Below are positions 1 to 6,679 of a stretch of DNA of 64,000 bases, piece by piece. The DNA is from Mucilaginibacter_A sp041088075 (GTDB lineage Bacteria > Bacteroidota > Bacteroidia > Sphingobacteriales > Sphingobacteriaceae), in assembly GCF_041088075.1 (NCBI RefSeq), contig NZ_JBGCVY010000056.1, positions 1 through 64,000 on the forward strand, read 5' to 3'. The notes under the pieces are model-generated. The model did not search any database and had not been told where the DNA came from. It saw nothing but the letters and a program-made list of their open reading frames with translations. The translations under genes were made by a program, and so were the position numbers. Every line of letters starts with the position of its first letter. The first letter of the stretch is position 1.

Positions 1-1
1 A

Positions 2-415
2 TTTATAAGCAGCCTTACTTATTTGTATAAAGAATTTTGTTTAGAATATGGGATTGAAGAAAACGAAGAACTTTTTATAAAAATAAAAGTTCAATCTAAA
101 GGAGGTATGTTTTTAAGGGGATTAGGGATTGCTGCTGTCGTTAGTATAGCTGGAATTCTATCATTGTCTGATAACACTAATGTAAAATTAGAATTAGGTA
201 ATCTTAAAGTACAAGGAAGTTCTTCAGGGCTTATAAAAACTTACAGTAATTTTTTGGATGCAAGTCAAAAAAGACAAATCGAACTACAAAAGTTTTTAGA
301 TAGTAGAAAAAAGTTAGATGCTAAACCTGTCAAAGATTCCGTTACTAAAGAGCAAGATACTGTTGATTCTAATAAAATAAAAAATGGCGTATCTTTGCCT
401 CCCCCTAAACAGTAA
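2..415 (+). CDS. Unknown protein with one membrane segment, cut by window start
   Basis: The reading frame is open from the first bases of the window, so the true start probably lies upstream; the first possible start inside is a TTG at 23, which is weak. The visible ~137 residues have a hydrophobic stretch roughly at residues 36-54 (LGIAAVVSIAGILSL), followed by a charged, Lys/Asp-rich tail ending in PPPKQ. This suggests a membrane-anchored protein with a soluble C-terminal part. No family recognised. The sequence is more AT-rich than the helicase gene that follows, as is the next small gene, so the pair may be accessory DNA. Confidence 0.45.
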   Translation, partial: FISSLTYLYKEFCLEYGIEENEELFIKIKVQSKGGMFLRGLGIAAVVSIAGILSLSDNTNVKLELGNLKVQGSSSGLIKTYSNFLDASQKRQIELQKFLDSRKKLDAKPVKDSVTKEQDTVDSNKIKNGVSLPPPKQ

Positions 416-453
416 ACATACTTAGATTGATTTCTAACTTATATTTTTTAAAA

Positions 454-672
454 ATGTCAGCTATATTTATTATATTTTGTATATTAATATTTATTGTTGA
501 ATTAGCAATAATATATAGCCCTTTATATTTTTTGAGTTATAACCTTTTACATATCGATAAAAAAATTGGAGATAGTAGGCTTTTCAATATATTACTTTGC
601 CTATCAATTGTCATATCGCTTATACTTTTACCTACTTCGGTAAATATTTTTGGATATTTATTCTATAAATAA
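454..672 (+). CDS. Small two-segment membrane protein, unknown
   Basis: The 72-residue frame starts with ATG at 454; an in-frame TTG at 427 would add nine residues but is a poorer start. Two hydrophobic stretches (about residues 3-29 and 46-69) separated by a short polar loop with Lys/Asp suggest a two-pass inner-membrane protein. It follows the preceding gene on the same strand after a gap of about 40 bp, so they may be co-transcribed. No family recognised. Composition is very AT-rich. It may be a real small gene or a chance frame in AT-rich DNA. Confidence 0.4.
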   Translation: MSAIFIIFCILIFIVELAIIYSPLYFLSYNLLHIDKKIGDSRLFNILLCLSIVISLILLPTSVNIFGYLFYK

Positions 673-710
673 TAACTGATTTTAAATTTGAGTTAGTTAT
701 AAAGACTTGA

Positions 711-734
711 ATACTTCTTTTATCCCCTATTTTT
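711..734. repeat. Single arm of the ATRCTTCTTTTA repeat at the helicase 3' end
   Basis: ATACTTCTTTTA occupies 711-722, next to the stop codon of the minus-strand helicase gene (727). No facing arm is visible nearby, so this is a half element. Confidence 0.6.
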
Positions 735-3219
735 CATACTGCACCGTCATCTTCGCCACGCGTTCTTCCAACGATTCCATCGTCATCTTTTCACGTAAAC
801 GGTCAACTAAAATCGGGAAGGCAAAAGGGGTTGGGCGTTTGATGGTTTTGATCACGATTTCCTGTGTCGAAATCCGTTGCAGTGCTGCCCGAAGCCGGAA
901 CTCTTCCAACTGGTACGCCAAAGCTTCGTTGTAGGCTTGCTGCACCAGTAAATTATCCGGCTCGTATTCGCTAAAAACCTCGAACAGCAAAGAAGTGGAA
1001 GCCTGCAAATGTTTGTTTTTGATGGGTTGACCAGGATAACCGGTAAAAACTAAACCGGCAATGTGCGCAATATCGCGGAAACGGCGCTTGGCCATTTCGG
1101 TGGCGTTTAGGCTTTGCTGGATATCATTTAACAGGTTTTCCTGTGAAAAAAGGTCTTCCTCCAATGCTTCTTTTATCGGTATAAAATCATCGGTCAATAG
1201 TTCAAAACCATAATCGTTCATAGCGATGGAAAACGTAGCGCTTTTAATCAACGCCAAACGATAGGCCAGGAGTGAAGCCATACCTTCATGCACTTGCCTT
1301 CCTTCAAACGGATAAAAAAACAAATGGTGGCCTTCCCGCGATTCCAATTCTTCAATTAAAAACTGGTGCTTTTGCGGCAAACAGGATTCTTTCGCCTGCA
1401 AATCAAACAGCGGTTTTAAAGCTTTTATTTCGATGTCTTTTTCCAACCCGTGCGCCACTTCATCCAGCTTTTGGCGGATAACGGCGCAATACTGCGAAGA
1501 AAGCTGCATCCGCTGGCCCATCCAACTTGGGATAATGCCTTTTTTAGAAGCAGATTTTTTGACGAAAGCCGTCATGTCTTTCACCTTGATCAGTTCCAAA
1601 CTTCTTCCCGCAAACCAAAAATTATCGCCGGGTTTTATTTTGGAAATAAAGTTTTCTTCGATCGTGCCCAAACTGCCGCCGCTCAGCCATTTTACGCGTA
1701 GACTCACTTCGCTGGTAATTGTGCCCATGCTCATCCGGTGGCGCATGGCCACGCGGCGGTTGTTCACTTTGTACAGGCCTTCTTCAATTTCAACCTTCAA
1801 AAATTCGTCGTACTGCGAAAGCGTTTTGCCGCCATAAACGATAAAATCGAGCAAACTGCCAAATTCTTCGCGCGAAAGATCGGCGTAAGCGTATGCTGTT
1901 TTTACCTGCCTAAAAACAGCATCGGCGTAAAAACCATCCGATACGGCCAGCGTAACCAGGTATTGCATCAGCACATCAAAAGCCAGCAAAACCGGGTCGC
2001 GGCTTTCGTAAATTCCGGCCAGCATCGCTTCTTTTAAAGCCGCGCCTTCCATCAGTTCCAACGAATGTGTGGGCACGAAATACGCTTTGGAAGTTGCGCC
2101 AGGATGGTGCCCGCTTCGCCCGGCGCGCTGCATAAAACGGGCAACGCCTTTCGGGCTGCCGATTTGGATTACAGTATCTACGGGACGAAAATCAACACCC
2201 AAATCCAAACTGGAAGTGCAAACTACTAATTTCAGCATTTCGCTGTGCAGTGCATTTTCCACCCATTTCCGCAAATCGTTATCCAGCGAACCGTGGTGCA
2301 TCGCCATAATCCCGGCGTATTCCGGATACTTATCTAAAATGGCGTGATACCAGATTTCGGCGTGTGCGCGTGTGTTGCAAAACAGTAATGTCGTATTGCT
2401 TTTGGACACAATTTCCATCACCTGCGGCAGCAGTTTTACGCCAAGATGCCCACTCCAGGAATAACGTTCAATCTGGTGCGGAATAACAGATTCAATGGTA
2501 ATCTTTTTTTCAATATCCGAACGGATGAGCCGAACGTTTTCCTTCGGGAAATCATTTCCCAACAAAACAGCAGCAGCTTGCTCCAAATTACCGATGGTTG
2601 CGGAGATGCCCCATATTCTCAGTTGCCGGTTTACGTTTTCGGCTCTCTCTCCTGAGGAGAGGGTTGGGGTGAGGCTTTTCAACCGCGATAATCCCAATTC
2701 CACCTGCACGCCTCTTTTGCTGCCTAAAAGTTCGTGCCATTCATCCACCACCACCACTTGCAAGTGTTGCAGCGTTTTGGGATAATCTTTTTGGGCAAGC
2801 ATCAAATGCAGGCTTTCGGGCGTGGTGAGCAATACTTCCGGAAGTTTTTTGCGGAGGGCATTTCGTTCGGCAGTTGAAGTATCGCCGGTCCGGGTGCCGA
2901 TCGTCCAGGGCAAACCCAAATCATCGCAAACGGATTGCATGGCTTTGCGGATGTCGTTGGTCAAAGCCCGGAGCGGTGTGATCCACAACAGTAAAAGTCC
3001 GTTGTTTTTCCGGGTCTGGTAATCTTTCGGGTGTTCGTTAATATAACCGGCCAAAAAGGGCAGAAAAAGCGCAAAAGTTTTACCACTTCCGGTTGGCGCA
3101 TTGAGCAAGCCCGATTGCCCGGCCAGGTAAGCCGCTTCCATTTCCTGCTGAAACGTAAACTGCTTCCATTTTTTCTGCTTGTACCAATTGCGGATTACCT
3201 GCTGCCCCTTTGTGCTCAT
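727..3219 (-). CDS. Ligase-associated DExH-box DNA helicase (Lhr family)
   Basis: The 830-residue superfamily 2 helicase has Walker A APTGSGKT (about residues 41-48), motif II DEWH (about 159-162), motif III SATIGN (about 206) and motif VI QRAGRSGH. An Lhr-type C-terminal half follows. In many bacteria this family is encoded next to an ATP-dependent DNA ligase and a metallophosphoesterase and is assigned to DNA repair; neither partner is in this window. ATG at 3219 is preferred to the TTG 12 bp upstream. Oddity: residues about 182-194 (LTPTLSSGERAE) are encoded by a dispersed palindromic repeat (2643-2673) that also occurs between genes at 26411-26440, so a repeat has been taken up in frame between motifs II and III. 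The gene also holds the 12-mer ATGCTTCTTTTA at 1164 and a 30 bp palindrome at 1893-1922. Confidence 0.9.
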   Translation of the reverse strand: MSTKGQQVIRNWYKQKKWKQFTFQQEMEAAYLAGQSGLLNAPTGSGKTFALFLPFLAGYINEHPKDYQTRKNNGLLLLWITPLRALTNDIRKAMQSVCDDLGLPWTIGTRTGDTSTAERNALRKKLPEVLLTTPESLHLMLAQKDYPKTLQHLQVVVVDEWHELLGSKRGVQVELGLSRLKSLTPTLSSGERAENVNRQLRIWGISATIGNLEQAAAVLLGNDFPKENVRLIRSDIEKKITIESVIPHQIERYSWSGHLGVKLLPQVMEIVSKSNTTLLFCNTRAHAEIWYHAILDKYPEYAGIMAMHHGSLDNDLRKWVENALHSEMLKLVVCTSSLDLGVDFRPVDTVIQIGSPKGVARFMQRAGRSGHHPGATSKAYFVPTHSLELMEGAALKEAMLAGIYESRDPVLLAFDVLMQYLVTLAVSDGFYADAVFRQVKTAYAYADLSREEFGSLLDFIVYGGKTLSQYDEFLKVEIEEGLYKVNNRRVAMRHRMSMGTITSEVSLRVKWLSGGSLGTIEENFISKIKPGDNFWFAGRSLELIKVKDMTAFVKKSASKKGIIPSWMGQRMQLSSQYCAVIRQKLDEVAHGLEKDIEIKALKPLFDLQAKESCLPQKHQFLIEELESREGHHLFFYPFEGRQVHEGMASLLAYRLALIKSATFSIAMNDYGFELLTDDFIPIKEALEEDLFSQENLLNDIQQSLNATEMAKRRFRDIAHIAGLVFTGYPGQPIKNKHLQASTSLLFEVFSEYEPDNLLVQQAYNEALAYQLEEFRLRAALQRISTQEIVIKTIKRPTPFAFPILVDRLREKMTMESLEERVAKMTVQYEK
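1893..1922. repeat. 30 bp palindrome of the ATGCTGTTTTTA variant inside the helicase gene
   Basis: ATGCTGTTTTTA (1893-1904) and its reverse complement TAAAAACAGCAT (1911-1922) face each other over a 6 bp spacer, all inside the coding frame (protein ADAVFRQVKTAYA). Confidence 0.75.
2643..2673. repeat. GAGAGGGTTGGGGTGAGG-type palindromic repeat inside the helicase gene
   Basis: A short hairpin (CTCTCTCC TGA GGAGAGGG) followed by TTGGGGTGAGGC. The core GGAGAGGGTTGGGGTGAGG recurs exactly at 26422-26440 between two genes. Here it is read in frame as part of the helicase. Confidence 0.75.
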
Positions 3220-3295
3220 CTTGAAATACAAAGTTAAAAGGATTGTGTATATTTTTGGCTGAAGTGCTGGACTGCTTCTGCCTATTTAACTTTAA

Positions 3296-3373
3296 CCGTT
3301 GGCTGAAGCCAACGGCAATGAATTACAGACCGGGCAGTTTAAGGTAATCATTGCCGTCCCATTTATGGGACGG
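3296..3373. repeat. REP-like palindrome pair in inverted arrangement
   Basis: Two perfect short palindromes: CCGTTGGCTGAAGCCAACGG (3296-3315) and CCGTCCCATTTATGGGACGG (3354-3373). They are flanked inward by near-complementary GGCAATGAATTA and TAATCATTGCC, so the whole unit can fold as a larger hairpin. This resembles paired REP elements (BIMEs) spread by REP-associated tyrosine transposases; no such transposase is in the window. The rest of the 3220-3507 gap holds nothing else recognisable. Confidence 0.7.
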
Positions 3374-3507
3374 TAGAAAAGGGAGGAAAAGCGGCCTGAC
3401 TAAACCTGCCATGAGGTTATTTTAAAAGTGCTTTCCTCCACAATCAGGTATTTCAAAGTAAAACTATTTTTAAATGATTGAGTTGAGGCAGAAAGGAAAA
3501 ATAAAAA

Positions 3508-3711
3508 ATGATTAATTCTTTAAAGTATCAGGATTATACAGCAACCATAACTTACAGTGCGGAGGACGAGGTTTTTTATGGAAAAGTTATCGGGTTAAAT
3601 GATTTGATCCTTTTTGAAGGGACTTCGGTTGCCGAACTGAGACAGGCTTTTGCAGAAGCCATAGAAGATTATTTGGAGACTTGCAAAAATTTAGAGAAAA
3701 TATACCGATAA
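3508..3711 (+). CDS. HicB-like antitoxin domain, apparently truncated
   Basis: The 67-residue product has the look of the HicB N-terminal fold: opening strands (YTATITYSAEDEVFYGKVIGL), then a conserved acidic helix ending EAIEDYLETCKNLEK. HicB antitoxins normally run well beyond 100 residues with a C-terminal DNA-binding segment; here the frame ends at IYR. The stop codon TAA (3709-3711) is the first three bases of TAAAAGAAGCAT (3709-3720), one arm of the dispersed repeat, so the truncation coincides with a repeat copy. No HicA toxin is visible upstream. It may be a remnant or a stand-alone HicB-like protein. Confidence 0.55.
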   Translation: MINSLKYQDYTATITYSAEDEVFYGKVIGLNDLILFEGTSVAELRQAFAEAIEDYLETCKNLEKIYR

Positions 3712-3720
3712 AAGAAGCAT
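3709..3720. repeat. Single repeat arm overlapping the stop codon of the HicB-like gene
   Basis: TAAAAGAAGCAT, preceded by CCGA as in many other copies. No facing arm is seen within 150 bp. Confidence 0.7.
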
Positions 3721-3789
3721 CCTAATCTTCTGGAAATAACTCCTGCTGGATTTTTCCAAGTTCCACTAAAACGCCAAAATAGCCAAACT

Positions 3790-4275
3790 TCAATCCGCCT
3801 TAAGTTGGTTCTCAATTTTCTGCGGATGCAAAGGTTTCAAACCGGCTAAAATTTTACCGGCATCCTGGCTTTTTGCTTTTCCTTCCAGCACAATCGTGTC
3901 GCCTTTTACATCGGCCCGAACCGTTGGATAGGTTTTTAAAACGCTGTCGGCTGCCTGCTTCAATGGGAAATTCGTCGTCAAAACAACCGGCGCAACTTCA
4001 ATATGGTTCACAATCCCCTTGACGATGTTGATGCCTTTTACGGTTTGTTCGGCTTCACTTTTTGATTTTTCGGAAGCACATTTCCCGGTTAAAGTAACCA
4101 CACCATCTTCCACCATATAATTAACGGCTGCCAGGTTAAGGTCGGTTTTTGCTTTGGTTGTAAGGTCGGCCTTGATTTCTTTGTCTAATTCCTGCTGGCT
4201 GCAACTGCTCAAAATTCCCAACAAAAACAAGGAAAACAATATTTTATTTAAACGGAATATGGGTTTGCTTGTCAT
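3790..4275 (-). CDS. BON-domain lipoprotein
   Basis: The 161-residue protein starts with a lipoprotein signal (hydrophobic FSLFLLGILSSC, lipobox cysteine at residue 25). Two consecutive BON-like repeats follow: about 30-95 (NYMVEDGVVTLTGKC with KGINIVKGIVNHIEV) and about 105-158 (PTVRADVKGDTIVLEGKA with LKPLHPQKIENQL). BON domains are associated with binding to membranes or phospholipids in the periplasm, so an outer-membrane maintenance or stress role is plausible but inferred. It is a single gene with no clear operon partner. Confidence 0.8.
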   Translation of the reverse strand: MTSKPIFRLNKILFSLFLLGILSSCSQQELDKEIKADLTTKAKTDLNLAAVNYMVEDGVVTLTGKCASEKSKSEAEQTVKGINIVKGIVNHIEVAPVVLTTNFPLKQAADSVLKTYPTVRADVKGDTIVLEGKAKSQDAGKILAGLKPLHPQKIENQLKAD

Positions 4276-4362
4276 AACAAAGGTGTTTATTTCAACATTA
4301 AGCTTTATTAAAAAGGTTAAACAAAGCAGCTTTGTTTCGCTTTAGTTCATTCATTTTTGCTG

Positions 4363-4386
4363 ATGCTGTTTTTATCCCTATAAATT
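4363..4386. repeat. Single arm of the ATGCTGTTTTTA variant just before a start codon
   Basis: ATGCTGTTTTTATCCCTATA ends a few bases before the ATG at 4387. The extension (TCCCTATAAATT) matches the arm consensus of the paired elements. Confidence 0.6.
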
Positions 4387-4971
4387 ATGCAAGCGTTCCA
4401 AAATTATTTGCTCGTTGGTTTTTGGCTGCTATTCAGCTTTAATACTCCGCCAAAAAACAACTATACTGTTTTTACCGACCAAAAAACAGTGCCGATAGCA
4501 CAACTGATCGTTCCGGGAAAATCCATCGGGCAAACCAAATTGCAAGAAGATGCCGTACTGGTTTATAAAAGGTTAGGCCGGCCTGATGCAGGCGATGCGG
4601 CGATGGGCAAATCGCTGGCTACCTGGTATGCCGGGCATCGTTCGTTGGGTTACCAAACGCAGGTTTTCTTTTCCCGGTATATGGGCGGAATGGATGATAT
4701 CACGAGCCGTGTAAAGCAAATTCGGGTTACTTCGCCTTATTTTAAAACGGCTGAAGGGATTGGCCCGGGTTCAACTTTAAAACAAATCAATGCTTTTTTT
4801 AAGGTGCGCAAAACGGCCGCTTTTACAGAAAACAAACAACGCTATTTTGTTTATGATACCTTTAAAGGCATCGCTTTTGAAAGTAATGCAGGCGGCAAAT
4901 GTACGGGCGTAATTATTTATTTATTGGGCGGCCGCGGCGGGTTTACTTATCTTCCTTTTCATTCCAATTAA
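4387..4971 (+). CDS. Exported protein of unknown function
   Basis: The 194-residue protein has a hydrophobic N-terminus (LLVGFWLLFSFNTPP, residues about 8-22), probably an uncleaved or weak signal peptide. The mature part has repeated Gly-rich turns and a mixed alpha/beta look (IVPGKSIGQTKL, EGIGPGSTLKQINAFFKV). The phrase GPGSTLKQI is reminiscent of small periplasmic proteins found in Bacteroidota, but no family could be named. It contains ATGCTTTTTTTA at 4790-4801, a variant of the dispersed 12-mer. Downstream are two palindromic repeats that could end transcription. Confidence 0.6.
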   Translation: MQAFQNYLLVGFWLLFSFNTPPKNNYTVFTDQKTVPIAQLIVPGKSIGQTKLQEDAVLVYKRLGRPDAGDAAMGKSLATWYAGHRSLGYQTQVFFSRYMGGMDDITSRVKQIRVTSPYFKTAEGIGPGSTLKQINAFFKVRKTAAFTENKQRYFVYDTFKGIAFESNAGGKCTGVIIYLLGGRGGFTYLPFHSN

Positions 4972-4989
4972 AAGTCGGAGTAAACAAAA

Positions 4990-5031
4990 ATACTTCTTTT
5001 AACACTGATTTTTAGGTGGTAAAAGAAGCAT
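4990..5031. repeat. 42 bp inverted-repeat element
   Basis: ATACTTCTTTTAACAC at 4990 faces GGTGGTAAAAGAAGCAT ending 5031. It is an imperfect hairpin just downstream of a stop codon, so it may also act as a terminator. Confidence 0.75.
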
Positions 5032-5098
5032 GGGTGGTTTTAGGCCGAGAGAGTTACTCAGCTTACTTTTCATTCCGAGAAAAACCTTTTAAACAAAA

Positions 5099-5142
5099 AT
5101 GCTTCTTTTAGCACACAAAAAATGGTGTGCTAAAAGAAGCAT
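5099..5142. repeat. 44 bp perfect inverted-repeat element
   Basis: The 18 bp arms ATGCTTCTTTTAGCACAC and GTGTGCTAAAAGAAGCAT are perfectly complementary around an 8 bp loop. It lies 3' of the convergent genes ending at 4971 and 5165, so it is well placed as a bidirectional terminator. The upstream bases TTTAAACAAAA recur before other copies (4981, 12621). Confidence 0.85.
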
Positions 5143-5164
5143 GGCAAACCAACAGAACAGGATG

Positions 5165-6658
5165 TTACCAGCCCGTGTTTTGTGTCAGTTTATTATTGGT
5201 AGCTATTTCCCGTTGCGGTATCGGCCATAAATAATATTGGGCTTTCATGGTTACACCTTGTTCGTTGGGCGTTGAAACGGCATCCCCAAAAGTATTGTTG
5301 GCCACATTATAAATTTGGTGAGTGCGCTGGATATCGAAGTACGCTTTGTTTTCATACGCCAGTTCGTGGTAGCGCTCTTTCCAGATGGCTGCCCGGAACT
5401 GATCTTTGGTCAAACCGCTCAATGGCTGCAATTGCGCCCTTGCCCTGATCTTGTTAACCTGCGCATAAGCATCTGGCGTTGGGCCGTTCACTTCATTGCT
5501 TGCTTCGGCATAGATCAGCATGGCTTCAGGCAGGCGCAGGAATGTCCAGTTTTCGTCGCAAATGCCATTGCCCAAAGCACTTTCTACATGGAAATATTTG
5601 TACAAGGCGTGTACGCCAAAAATTACGGTATCTGTCTTACTGCCAAATTGCGGATAGCTCGAAAAATAAAACTGCCGTTCTTGCGTGCGTAAATCGCCAG
5701 GTTCGTAACTGTTGAAAAACTGGTTTGTTGGGATCATCCCGCCCAAATGGTCTCCGTAAGCGCCAACAGGAAGGTTAAACGGTACGGTTAATTGCGTGAT
5801 CGCATTAGTTCTTACGCCAACCAGGTACTGCGATTGAAAGATTAGTTCACCCTGGTTTTTATGTGGATTGTCATGCAGGTAATCGTATTTATCAAACAGT
5901 GTGTAGGAAGGCAGTACCAATGCTGCTGTGGTTGCTGCTTTTGCATAGTTTTCTGTTTTTTGAAGCGGATAACCTGCCGTTGTAAGATAAACGCTTGCCA
6001 GCAATGTATTAACAGCACCCAGGGATACCCTACCGGTCTGATCAACAGCAGGCAGGCCGGAACTTTGGGCCGCAATTAAATCACTGATGATTAAATCATA
6101 AATTGAAGCAATAGGTTTTCGGTCAGGATAAAGGTCGGGGCTGGTAACTGTAACCGGGCTTGTAATCAAAGGTACATCACCATACAAACGAACAAGATGA
6201 TAGTAAAAGAAAGCCCTCAAAAAGCTTGTTTCCCCCAACAGTTTCTTTTTTAATGTTTCATCCATACTTACAGTAGGTATTTGCTGTAAGGCAAGGTTTG
6301 CATTGGCAATAGCGTTATAACTATTTTGCCAAACATCCTCAAAACCCGGGTTGGTAGCATCTGTACGTTGGTTGATAACATTGCCGTTGTTTACACTTTG
6401 GCCGAGGGAAGTTGTATGGCCGGCAAAAAGTTCAAGGGTAATAAAAGGGCTTTCCCCATAGGCATCGCCATTTTGAAACAGGTATAAGGATGTATAAATA
6501 CCATTAACAAATGTTTGCGCCTGTGCGCCGGTGGCAAAATAGTTTGTTTTAACAAAATTACTTTTGTCCTTTTCGTCAAGGTATTTTTTGCAACTGCTAA
6601 AACACAAAACGATGATTAAAAGCAGGTAGGTATTATATCTTTTTAAGTTAAATTTCAT
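5165..6658 (-). CDS. SusD/RagB-family outer-membrane lipoprotein
   Basis: The 497-residue protein begins with a lipoprotein signal (LLLIIVLCFSSC, cysteine about residue 23) followed by KKYLDEKDKS, the usual start of mature SusD proteins. SusD hallmarks include FLRAFFYYHLVRLYGDVPL (about residues 148-166), the TPR-like helices, LRLPEAMLIYAEASNEVNG, and a C-terminus ending TQNTGW. It would sit as a lid on the SusC channel encoded 21 bp upstream and bind the nutrient (glycan or peptide; substrate unknown). It is the last gene of the sigma/FecR/SusC/SusD set, so probably induced through that sigma factor. Confidence 0.95.
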   Translation of the reverse strand: MKFNLKRYNTYLLLIIVLCFSSCKKYLDEKDKSNFVKTNYFATGAQAQTFVNGIYTSLYLFQNGDAYGESPFITLELFAGHTTSLGQSVNNGNVINQRTDATNPGFEDVWQNSYNAIANANLALQQIPTVSMDETLKKKLLGETSFLRAFFYYHLVRLYGDVPLITSPVTVTSPDLYPDRKPIASIYDLIISDLIAAQSSGLPAVDQTGRVSLGAVNTLLASVYLTTAGYPLQKTENYAKAATTAALVLPSYTLFDKYDYLHDNPHKNQGELIFQSQYLVGVRTNAITQLTVPFNLPVGAYGDHLGGMIPTNQFFNSYEPGDLRTQERQFYFSSYPQFGSKTDTVIFGVHALYKYFHVESALGNGICDENWTFLRLPEAMLIYAEASNEVNGPTPDAYAQVNKIRARAQLQPLSGLTKDQFRAAIWKERYHELAYENKAYFDIQRTHQIYNVANNTFGDAVSTPNEQGVTMKAQYYLWPIPQREIATNNKLTQNTGW

Positions 6659-6679
6659 GATGTTTATATTTAACGTTAA

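Noticed and set aside
4981..5142. CRISPR-like array
   Set aside because: Repeats are palindromic pairs with variable loops, not direct repeats with equal spacers, and no cas genes are present.
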